NCBI RefSeq assembly: GCF_012396125.1
Contig: NZ_JAAXOX010000010.1
Span: 58,878-122,877, forward strand
DNA: 64,000 bases
Direction of reading: 5' to 3'
From: Cellulomonas denverensis
GTDB lineage: Bacteria > Actinomycetota > Actinomycetes > Actinomycetales > Cellulomonadaceae
Positions 1-6,693 of the stretch are shown piece after piece (position 1 is the first letter of the stretch; every line of letters starts with the position of its first letter). The notes below the pieces were generated by a model that was not told the origin of the DNA, searched no databases, and saw only the letters and a program-made list of their open reading frames with translations. Made by a program: the position numbers and the translations under genes.

Positions 1-26
1 TGGCCGGGTGAGGCTTGCGCCCGGCG

Positions 27-1937
27 TCACGCCCGCAGCGGGGTGATCTCCTCGTACTCCGCCACCGTCGCCCCGCGCAGGCAGGCCTCGATGATCTGCC
101 GGCCCAGCGGGTCCAGGTCGTCGGTGAGGAACTGGGTCAGCTCCGCGGCGAAGAAGTTCTGCAGGATCGCCGCGCCCGCGTCGTAGGCGTCCGTGCCGAC
201 CTGCGACTGGCTCTCCGGCCGGAGCAGGGTCGGGCGGATCTGCTGGCCGTCCAGCTTCATCTCCACCGGGCTGTAGCCGAACAGCGAGCAGCGGGCCGGC
301 AGCAGCTGGTCGCGCTGGATCCGGCCGCCGCCGCGCCGGGCCAGGTACTCCCGGGTCAGCCACTCGCCGGAGAACCCGACCCGGTAGGCGCCGATGTGCT
401 GGTTCGGGGTGAGCACGTAACGGGTGCGGTCGGTGTCCAGGATCTGCCGGAGCAGCAGGTTGGCGGCGGCGACCTTGGTGCCGGTGGAGAACGGCCAGTA
501 GGACCCGACCCCCTCGGCGACCATCCCGCCGTGCGCCAGCGTGCTGACCGCGTCCTTGGACTCGCCGATCGACGGGTTCTTGTCGCCGCGCGGGGCGATC
601 AGCCGCCAGATCCAGGCCAGCGCCGGCGGCACGACGTGCATCATGCCCATGATCCCGTAGGTCGGGTTCTCCCGGGTGCACAGCGGCATCCGCACGCCGA
701 AGGTGCGCACGTCGACCACCCGCGGTTCGGCGACCACGTTCTTGATGAAGCTGCGCGGGATCACCACCCGGGGGTTCGGGCAGCGCTTGCCGGTGGAGTC
801 GAGGGTGTGCTCCCAGGGCAGCGCGGTGGCGTCCGGCACGCCGTCGATGGACAGGAACACCAGCGGTTCCTGCGGCTCGATCACCGCCCGCTCGAACGGG
901 ATGTCCTCGCCGTAGCTGGTCAGGTTGTCCACCCGGACGAACCAGCCCGCCTCGGCGTCGGCGACCGTCAGCTTGCCCGGCCGGTTCTGCACCGCGGGGT
1001 GGCACAGCGTCATGTCGTCGGTGACCGGTGCCAGGGCGGAGGTCTCACCGAGGGTGATGTAGTACGGCTCGTCCCGGACCACATTGGTGCCGACCAGGAT
1101 CCGGCCGTCGTCCTCGCGCCGGATCTCCTGGCACATCTCCGACTTGCCACCGCCGGAGGCGCCCTCGTGCATAATCACGGTGACGTTCTCGTACGGGGTC
1201 GTCACCTCGACCGACGAGGCGTGAGCGGTGAGCCAGCCCTCCTGCTCGCCGATGTCCAGCAGCACCGAGAACACGCCCTTCTTGGCGCTCGGTCCCGGGT
1301 AGAGGTTGTACGCCCACACCTCGTGCAGGGTTTCCGAGCGGTTGTGCACCACCACCTGGCGGCCGTCGAAGTGCGTGTGCCGGAACGGCGGGGCGACGTA
1401 CAGGATCGAGCGCGGGCTGAACGGTCCCAATTCCTCGAAGGTCACCCAGCCCTGCAGGTCGACCAGCGTCAGCGCGAAGAACGCCGCATTCACCGGGCAG
1501 ATCGCCAGCGACGGGTAACCGTGGGTCGGCCCGCCCGCCTTGAACGGCACCACGACCAGCGCCTGGCCGGCCAGCCAGTCCAGCGTCTCCTGCCGGGTCT
1601 GCTCGAAGCCGGTGCCGAAGACGTCGCGGTAGCGCGGCTTGTCGGTCGGCAGGTCGTCCGCGATCCGCATGCAGTCCGGGTCGCGGCGGCGCATGTAGTC
1701 CTCGGGATAGTTCACCGCGATCCCGTTCCGGCAGCGCGCGATGTCGGCCTCCCGGATCGTGCGGCCGTCGACCTCGTACTCGACGGCGAAGGTCGGGCCA
1801 CCCTCCGGGCCCAGGGCCAATCGGTACAGTTCGGCACGGCTCTCGGGCGCGATCACCCGCGGGGCGGCGTCCAGGCAGGCCCGCACCTCGGCGGACAGAT
1901 CCAGGTCGGCGATCAGTCGCCGGGCGTTCTCGGTCAT
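27..1937 (-). CDS. PEPCK-like P-loop protein, DUF4914 type
   Basis: The 636-residue protein resembles the DUF4914 family, which has a phosphoenolpyruvate-carboxykinase-like nucleotide-binding core. A Walker-A-like loop, EGASGGGKSEM, lies near residue 260, and KDAVSTLAHGG near residue 450 is strongly conserved in appearance. No signal peptide or membrane segment is seen, so it should be cytosolic. The ATG at 1937 has a GGAGGG ribosome site about eight bases upstream. The family name is from memory; a nucleotide-dependent kinase or carboxykinase activity is inferred from the loop, and the substrate is unknown. It is not a standard PEPCK by overall sequence. It stands alone, divergent from the lipoprotein gene at 2163. 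Confidence 0.65.
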   Translation of the reverse strand: MTENARRLIADLDLSAEVRACLDAAPRVIAPESRAELYRLALGPEGGPTFAVEYEVDGRTIREADIARCRNGIAVNYPEDYMRRRDPDCMRIADDLPTDKPRYRDVFGTGFEQTRQETLDWLAGQALVVVPFKAGGPTHGYPSLAICPVNAAFFALTLVDLQGWVTFEELGPFSPRSILYVAPPFRHTHFDGRQVVVHNRSETLHEVWAYNLYPGPSAKKGVFSVLLDIGEQEGWLTAHASSVEVTTPYENVTVIMHEGASGGGKSEMCQEIRREDDGRILVGTNVVRDEPYYITLGETSALAPVTDDMTLCHPAVQNRPGKLTVADAEAGWFVRVDNLTSYGEDIPFERAVIEPQEPLVFLSIDGVPDATALPWEHTLDSTGKRCPNPRVVIPRSFIKNVVAEPRVVDVRTFGVRMPLCTRENPTYGIMGMMHVVPPALAWIWRLIAPRGDKNPSIGESKDAVSTLAHGGMVAEGVGSYWPFSTGTKVAAANLLLRQILDTDRTRYVLTPNQHIGAYRVGFSGEWLTREYLARRGGGRIQRDQLLPARCSLFGYSPVEMKLDGQQIRPTLLRPESQSQVGTDAYDAGAAILQNFFAAELTQFLTDDLDPLGRQIIEACLRGATVAEYEEITPLRA

Positions 1938-2002
1938 CGGTCATCCCTCCGCGATCCCTGCCCCGTAGGGCCGATCATCACCACGCGGAGCATCCCCCAC
2001 TT

Positions 2003-2022
2003 TTCCACCATGTGAGATGGAA
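2003..2022. promoter_or_regulatory. short inverted repeat upstream of the DUF4914-type gene
   Basis: TTCCA and TGGAA form 5-bp arms around a 10-base centre that itself holds CCAT...ATGG. The repeat lies 66-85 bases upstream of the minus-strand start at 1937, in the divergent region, so it could be an operator. No regulator is linked to it. Confidence 0.2.
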
Positions 2023-2084
2023 CGGATGCACGCTTTACTTCCAGATTAGGCAGCGATGGCCAACCCGGGGTGGGACTTCGGTCA

Positions 2085-2112
2085 CTGGGTAGCGCCGGCG
2101 CGTTCGTATCCT
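2085..2112 (+). promoter_or_regulatory. putative promoter of first lipoprotein
   Basis: CTGGGT and TATCCT are separated by 16 bases. The downstream leader is nearly identical to that of the paralogue at 3313, which has the same promoter arrangement; that duplication is the main support. Confidence 0.35.
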
Positions 2113-2130
2113 GGGCCGCACCCGCACCTC

Positions 2131-2170
2131 CGGTCAGCCGCCCGACCGACGGGCCCGATGCCATGTCCAC
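2131..2170 (+). repeat. duplicated 40-bp leader, copy 1
   Basis: This stretch covers the untranslated leader and first codons of the lipoprotein gene and matches 3281-3320 at 37 of 40 positions. The bodies of the two genes have diverged much more, so the leader is either under selection or was homogenised by conversion. Confidence 0.75.
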
Positions 2171-2648
2171 TCTCCGCCGCGCCGCCCTGCCGGCCCTCGC
2201 CGCGGTCGTCCTCGCCATCGCCGGGTGCGCGGACGCGAAGCCCTCCGCCGGGGCCCGGGCGAGTACGCCACCCCCTGCCGCAGGCGATGCGGTGACCGGC
2301 ACCCTGCGCTACGCGATCGGCGACGTCCAGGGCTCCGTGCAGCTCGACCTCGACGGCAGCACCGCCGTGCTCACCTACGCCTCCGGTGGCGGCGACCAGG
2401 AGACCGAGTCCCGGCCCCAGGACCGGGATGCCGAGCTGATCGAGTTCCTGACCTCGGAGCAGGCGCTGGACAACCGCCCCAACGGCGACGGCGCCACCTG
2501 CATGGACGCGGGCAGCGGGTCGGTGGAGCTCACGATCGGCGACCGGCAGGTCAGCGAGACCTTCGACTGCGGCGACGCCTCGATCCCCCTGGACGCGATG
2601 GCGGTCGCCGGGTTCGACACCGACCGCATCATGGGCGGGATGTACTAG
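2163..2648 (+). CDS. secreted lipoprotein, paralogue A
   Basis: The start at 2163 gives a 161-residue protein with a classic lipoprotein signal: a basic start (STLRR), a hydrophobic stretch and the lipobox IAGC near residue 21. Acylation at that cysteine would leave it on the outer face of the membrane. The mature part is beta-rich, with two further cysteines in TCMDAGS and TFDCGD that could pair. The gene at 3313 is a paralogue with the same plan (both have RPQDRD, CMD and TVGD/TIGD-type segments) and the same leader. Function is unknown. Its stop shares the bases CTAG with the stop of the convergent gene at 2645-3220. Confidence 0.75.
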   Translation: MSTLRRAALPALAAVVLAIAGCADAKPSAGARASTPPPAAGDAVTGTLRYAIGDVQGSVQLDLDGSTAVLTYASGGGDQETESRPQDRDAELIEFLTSEQALDNRPNGDGATCMDAGSGSVELTIGDRQVSETFDCGDASIPLDAMAVAGFDTDRIMGGMY

Positions 2649-3220
2649 GCACGCCCCCGCTCGTCCACCGGCAGGTTGCGGTACTCCTGCCACGCCGCGA
2701 GCAGTTCCGCACGGCCGCCCTCCGGGTGCTCGCGACGCCAGGCGCGGGTGAACCGGTTGTACTCGAACTGCGGGTCGATCGACCGTTCGCCCCGATCGCG
2801 GGTGCGGTGCCAGTGGTCGAGCGCGTCGCCCATCGTCCGGGTGCCGTCGGCGGCGGCGAAGAACGCGCGCATCTCGGCGTCGAAGTGGAAGGACGGCCCG
2901 GCCTGTTCCGCCAGCCAGGCCCGCACCACCTGGCTACAGCGCTGCCCGGGCGGGATCACCGTGTCCGCGGTGAGCGGCCCGGACAGCTGCCGGCCAGCGC
3001 CGGACGGGGCGCGCACCGGTTCGGCGAACTCCCGGCCGTCCAGCCGGGCGGCGATCCGGTCGGTGAGCAGCTGCTTGCTCCCCGTGGCGCGGACGCCGAG
3101 CAACCGGGCGAAGTCGGCGAGCTCCTCCTTCAGCCAGTACCAGCGGCGCAGCTCCGTGCCGGACAGGTCGGGGGTCAGGGCCGGTCGGGTGGCGGGAGTC
3201 ACCCGACCAGCCTGGCGCAC
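2645..3220 (-). CDS. SAP/DUF6434 domain protein
   Basis: A 191-residue basic protein. The N-terminal third (LKEELADFARLLGV, then a KQLLTDRIAARL helix) looks like a SAP DNA-binding helix-loop-helix. The C-terminal half has the WHRTRDRGERSIDPQFEYNR type of sequence seen in DUF6434 proteins that accompany SAP domains. The reading frame opens with GTG at 3220; a GTG at 3202 (residue 7) is an alternative, since a GGAGG motif touches the first start. The gene lies between two lipoprotein paralogues on the opposite strand. Family assignment is from memory; a nucleic-acid role is inferred. Confidence 0.65.
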   Translation of the reverse strand: MRQAGRVTPATRPALTPDLSGTELRRWYWLKEELADFARLLGVRATGSKQLLTDRIAARLDGREFAEPVRAPSGAGRQLSGPLTADTVIPPGQRCSQVVRAWLAEQAGPSFHFDAEMRAFFAAADGTRTMGDALDHWHRTRDRGERSIDPQFEYNRFTRAWRREHPEGGRAELLAAWQEYRNLPVDERGRA

Positions 3221-3238
3221 GCCTCCGACACCGGGGGC

Positions 3239-3267
3239 TTGGGTACCCGGTCGCAGGTCCCTATCGT
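3239..3267 (+). promoter_or_regulatory. putative promoter of second lipoprotein
   Basis: TTGGGT and TATCGT are separated by 17 bases, just upstream of the duplicated leader. The arrangement parallels the promoter proposed at 2085-2112. Confidence 0.4.
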
Positions 3268-3280
3268 GGCCGGATCACCC

Positions 3281-3320
3281 CGGTCAGCCGCCCGACCGAC
3301 AGGACCGATGCCATGTCCGC
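3281..3320 (+). repeat. duplicated 40-bp leader, copy 2
   Basis: Matches 2131-2170 at 37 of 40 positions, running through the start codon of the paralogous lipoprotein gene. Confidence 0.75.
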
Positions 3321-3786
3321 ACGCGTCGTGCGCTCCGCACTGGTCGCCGCCGTGCTGCTGGCGACGGCCGCCTGCACCGCTGCGCCGGAACCGGTCGACG
3401 GCCCGGTGACAGGCACGCTCACGTACAGCCCCGGGCACAGCTGGGGTCCGCAGGCCACGCTGGAGCTGCGGCTGGACGGCGAGACCGCCACCCTCACCTA
3501 CTCGGTCGCCGACCTGCCGCCGGAGTCCGAGCAGCGCCCGCAGGACCGGGACGAGCAACTGCTCCGGGCGCTGCGGCACCGGGACGCCCTGGACGGCGTG
3601 GACGCGCCCGAGGACTCCGACTGTATGGACGGCGACGGCGGGAGCATGAACCTGACCGTCGGGGACCAGGAGTTCAGCGAGAGCTTCGGGTGCAGCGAGC
3701 CGGGGGTCACCAAGGAGGCGATCACCGCGGCCGGCTTCGACGTCCAGGGCATCCTGGACGACCTGCGCGAGAGCGTCGCCGGGTAG
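3313..3786 (+). CDS. secreted lipoprotein, paralogue B
   Basis: A 157-residue protein with a lipoprotein signal (ARVVRSALVAAVLLATAAC, cysteine at about residue 21). The mature domain carries a VTGTLTYS strand, the shared RPQDRD element, and two cysteines (DCMDGD and FGCSEP) spaced as in paralogue A. It is predicted to be anchored outside the membrane. Tandem duplication with the gene at 2163 is clear from the leader and domain plan, although the SAP/DUF6434 gene now separates them. It ends three bases before the convergent transporter gene. Function unknown. Confidence 0.75.
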   Translation: MSARVVRSALVAAVLLATAACTAAPEPVDGPVTGTLTYSPGHSWGPQATLELRLDGETATLTYSVADLPPESEQRPQDRDEQLLRALRHRDALDGVDAPEDSDCMDGDGGSMNLTVGDQEFSESFGCSEPGVTKEAITAAGFDVQGILDDLRESVAG

Positions 3787-3789
3787 CGC

Positions 3790-5169
3790 TCAGTCGTGCG
3801 ACACCCGTGAGTAGTCCTGGTCCTTGGTCTCCTGAGACAGGATCAGTGCGATCAGCGTGAGCACCGCCGCACCGGTCAGGTATACCCCGACCAGCCAGGT
3901 CGACCCGTCGGCGATCCGCCACAGCTCCAGCGCGATGATCGGGGCCAGCGCCGCGCCCAGGATCGACGACACGTTGTAGGCGATCGCCGACCCGGTGTAC
4001 CGCACGTTGGTCGGGAACAGCTCCGGCAGGATCGCGCCCATCGGCCCGAAGGTGGCACCCATCAGCGTGAAGCCGAGCACCAGGAATGACTGCGCCAGCG
4101 CCCCGGTGAACGCCACGTCCTCTCGCACCATCAGGAACACGTCGAAGGTCAGGCCGAACACCGCGATCAGCGAGGTCACCCAGATCAGCAGCTTGCGCCG
4201 GCCGATCTGGTCCGCCAGCGGCCCGGACAGCAGCGTGAAGATGCCGAAGAACACCACGCCGATCACCTGCATCAGCACGAAGTGCACGTACGGGATCCCG
4301 AGCCCGTGGGTGCCCGCCTCGGTGGGCTCGGTCGCCGCCGTGCCGTAGGTCAGCGCGAAGGTCGTCATCAGGTAGAACAGCACGTAGGTGGCCAGCATGA
4401 TGAACGTGCCGAGCACCACCGCGCGCCAGTGGTGGGTCAGCGTGGTGCCCAGCGGCAGCTTGGTGATCTTGCCGGACTTCTCCGCGGTCTTGAACGACTC
4501 GGACTCCACCAGCTTCAGCCGGACCCACAGCCCGACGATCACCATCACCGCGGAGAACAGGAACGGGATCCGCCAGCCCCAGCTCAGGAACTCCGGCGAG
4601 TCCGAGCCGAGCACGCCGTTGATGATCAGGAACAGCGTGTTCGCGATGATGAAGCCGATCGGCGCACCGGCCTGCGGGAACGTCCCATACCAGGCGCGCT
4701 TGCCCTCCGGCGCGTTCTCGGTTGCGACCAGCGCCGCACCCGACCACTCGCCGCCCAGTGCGAAGCCCTGCGCCAGCCGCATCACCAGCAGCAGGATCGG
4801 CGCCAGCAGACCGACGCTGCCGTAGGTCGGCAGCAGCCCGATCAGGAAGGTGGCGACCCCCATGGTCAGCAGCGACGCGACCAGGGTCGACTTCCGGCCG
4901 TTCCGGTCGCCCAGGTGCCCGAAGAAGATCGCCCCGACCGGCCGCGCCACCATCGCCGCCCCGAAGGTCGCGAAGGACAGCAGCAGCGCGGTGTTCGAGT
5001 CGGCGGCGGTGAAGAACAGCTTCGGGAAGACCAGCACCGCGGCGGTCGCGTAGACGTAGAAGTCGTAGAACTCGATCGTGGTGCCGACCAGGCTGGCCGC
5101 GATCACCCGCCCGGGCGAGTTCACCGGCACGGGTGCCTGACTGGCGGTCTGGGTGGCGGAGATGGACAT
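3790..5169 (-). CDS. MFS metabolite:H+ symporter, MHS family
   Basis: A 459-residue carrier with twelve predicted membrane helices. The first helix holds GTTIEFYDFYVYATAA, typical of the ProP/ShiA/citrate metabolite:H+ symporter branch. The loop after helix 2 has the MFS signature GHLGDRNGRK, and GPLADQIGRRKLL marks the second half. It should import an organic acid, osmolyte or aromatic acid with protons; the substrate cannot be read from the sequence. The start at 5169 (MSISATQ) is preferred because the upstream extension is low-complexity and a GGGGAG site lies about 12 bases before this ATG. It is divergent from tag. Confidence 0.85.
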   Translation of the reverse strand: MSISATQTASQAPVPVNSPGRVIAASLVGTTIEFYDFYVYATAAVLVFPKLFFTAADSNTALLLSFATFGAAMVARPVGAIFFGHLGDRNGRKSTLVASLLTMGVATFLIGLLPTYGSVGLLAPILLLVMRLAQGFALGGEWSGAALVATENAPEGKRAWYGTFPQAGAPIGFIIANTLFLIINGVLGSDSPEFLSWGWRIPFLFSAVMVIVGLWVRLKLVESESFKTAEKSGKITKLPLGTTLTHHWRAVVLGTFIMLATYVLFYLMTTFALTYGTAATEPTEAGTHGLGIPYVHFVLMQVIGVVFFGIFTLLSGPLADQIGRRKLLIWVTSLIAVFGLTFDVFLMVREDVAFTGALAQSFLVLGFTLMGATFGPMGAILPELFPTNVRYTGSAIAYNVSSILGAALAPIIALELWRIADGSTWLVGVYLTGAAVLTLIALILSQETKDQDYSRVSHD

Positions 5170-5280
5170 CGGCGGGCTGCTCCCCTGGTCGTGGACGGTT
5201 CGCGCACCGGCATCGCAGGTCCTACCGGCGGGTCCGCAGGGGCGGGGTGGATCGGAGTCGTGCGCGGCTTGCGACGGTAG

Positions 5281-5306
5281 CGCCTGTCTCACCTGCCAGA
5301 CAGGCG
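5281..5306. promoter_or_regulatory. perfect inverted repeat between the MFS gene and tag
   Basis: CGCCTGTCT and AGACAGGCG form perfect 9-bp arms around eight bases, in the divergent intergenic region. A candidate minus-strand -10 (TACCGT) lies next to it, so an operator for the transporter is the likeliest reading. A hairpin role in mRNA is possible. Confidence 0.4.
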
Positions 5307-5351
5307 GCGTTCACATGATGGAATGTCGGCGCCGTGCGGCAAGCTGGCGGC

Positions 5352-5969
5352 ATGACCAGCGATGCCGTCCAGCACCCCGTCACCGCCGCCACCGCCGACG
5401 GACACCCCGCCGGCGCACGGTGCTTCGGCGACGGCGACCCGCTGTACGAGCGCTACCACGACGAGGAGTGGGGCGTCCCGGTGCACGGCGACCGGGCGCT
5501 CTACGAACGGATGTCGCTGGAGGCCTTCCAGTCCGGGCTCGCCTGGATCACCGTGCTCCGCAAACGTGAGGGCTTCCGGGCCGCGTTCGCGGACTTCGAC
5601 CCCGAGGTGGTCGCCGGGTACGACGAGCACGACGTCGAACGCCTGATGGCCGACGCCGGGATCATCCGGAACCGGGCCAAAATCCTGGCAACCATCGCGA
5701 ACGCGCGCGCACTGCTGGACCTGCAGGCAGCGGGCGGCAGCCTGGACGCGATCTTCTGGTCCTACGCGACGCCGGAGTCCGAGCGGGTGCGGCCGGTGTC
5801 CTTCGCCGACGTGCCGGCCGTCACCCCGGCGTCGACGGCGTTGGCGAAAGAGCTGAAGAAGGCCGGGTTCCGGTTCGTGGGGCCGACGACGGCGTACGCG
5901 GCGATGCAGGCGTGCGGGATGGTGGACGACCACCTGGCGGGGTGTCCGGTCGTGGCGGCGATCTCCTAG
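5352..5969 (+). CDS. tag: DNA-3-methyladenine glycosylase I
   Basis: A 205-residue protein with the Tag family layout. The start region has RCFGDGDPLYERYHDEEWG with the acidic residues of the base-recognition pocket at 38-39. The zinc-snap ligands match the E. coli enzyme pattern: Cys24 and His36 at the N-terminus, His194 and Cys198 in MVDDHLAGCPV at the C-terminus. It excises 3-methyladenine from alkylated DNA. The ATG at 5352 is preferred to the in-frame GTG at 5334. The last 70 bases recur, diverged but in frame, at 12154-12230 on the far side of the Rhs island, so the 3' end looks like an integration or recombination site. The stop shares CTAG with the convergent gene. Confidence 0.92.
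   Translation: MTSDAVQHPVTAATADGHPAGARCFGDGDPLYERYHDEEWGVPVHGDRALYERMSLEAFQSGLAWITVLRKREGFRAAFADFDPEVVAGYDEHDVERLMADAGIIRNRAKILATIANARALLDLQAAGGSLDAIFWSYATPESERVRPVSFADVPAVTPASTALAKELKKAGFRFVGPTTAYAAMQACGMVDDHLAGCPVVAAIS
5899..5947 (+). repeat. left copy of direct repeat in tag 3' end
   Basis: This 49-base stretch of tag matches 12154-12202 with two substitutions; beyond it the copies stay in the same reading frame but diverge. The two copies are in direct orientation and bracket about 6.2 kb carrying the Rhs gene. Confidence 0.8.
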
Positions 5970-6193
5970 GAACCTCCGATCATCCGGTGCGCGGCAGTCG
6001 TCGGGTCCACGCGGCCTTCCATCAGGTCGCGTGCGGCATCAGCGGCTGCGGTCATCGCCGCCGCTCCTGTCGTCGTCGCTGCGAGGCCGAACTGCTCGCG
6101 GGGATCGTCCAATGCGTCATCGACCTCGTGGGCCAGCGGTGCCGACATGATCGCCAAATCGACCACAGTCTTCTTGCCCTCATCGCGCGTCAT
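5966..6193 (-). CDS. small hypothetical protein at the island edge
   Basis: A 75-residue acidic, Ala/Thr-rich helical protein (AHEVDDALDD, then GAAAMTAAADAARDLMEG). No family is recognised. The frame stays open for 15 codons upstream of the ATG without another start, and the extra residues look coding, so this may be the remnant of a longer gene. There is no good ribosome site. It follows the Rhs immunity gene on the same strand and could be a second immunity or accessory remnant, which is inference only. Its stop overlaps that of tag. Confidence 0.4.
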   Translation of the reverse strand: MTRDEGKKTVVDLAIMSAPLAHEVDDALDDPREQFGLAATTTGAAAMTAAADAARDLMEGRVDPTTAAHRMIGGS

Positions 6194-6282
6194 TGCCCCG
6201 TACGGCAGATCGAGGCCTCGGACGTCGTTCTCCCCAGCCTAGACGCTCACCCGACTGGAATACTCAACCAAAAGGTCGCGCC

Positions 6283-6693
6283 CTAACACTCTGCGACGCC
6301 GGTTCCCACAATATGATCTAGGTGTTCGAAAATCTCTATGTACTCGCCGTGATCAAACTTCGGCGGCACCCATTTCATGGCCTCAAAATGATTGATGGCG
6401 GATGCCGGAATGCCGATCCCGTACTCACGAACATACTCCGACGCATCAACACGCCAGTAATAGACGCCGTCGGACTGAATACCGGATCCGCCGGCCACAT
6501 CGAATTTGCCTCCTATCTCGTCGCGCGTATACTCCATCCAGGCGAGAAATAGCGGACACCCTCGTAAGTACCTGACCACCTGGGAGCGCACTGGACCCAA
6601 GAGAACCGCGGTTCTATCAATCGAAGACGCGTCCCAAACTGTTCCCGGCGCAGGAGCCAGCGCGCCCAGGGGCAGGATCGACCGTGCGATCAT
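6283..6693 (-). CDS. probable immunity protein of the Rhs toxin
   Basis: A 136-residue protein directly after the Rhs gene; stop and start overlap as TGATG, so translation is coupled. This is the standard position for the cognate immunity gene. The region is visibly poorer in GC than its surroundings, as is common for exchanged toxin/immunity modules. The sequence is aromatic-rich (YYWRVDASEYVREYGIG, MKWVPPKFDHGEYIEIFEHL) with an acidic C-terminus. No named immunity family is recognised with confidence. The role is inferred from position and overlap. Confidence 0.6.
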   Translation of the reverse strand: MIARSILPLGALAPAPGTVWDASSIDRTAVLLGPVRSQVVRYLRGCPLFLAWMEYTRDEIGGKFDVAGGSGIQSDGVYYWRVDASEYVREYGIGIPASAINHFEAMKWVPPKFDHGEYIEIFEHLDHIVGTGVAEC

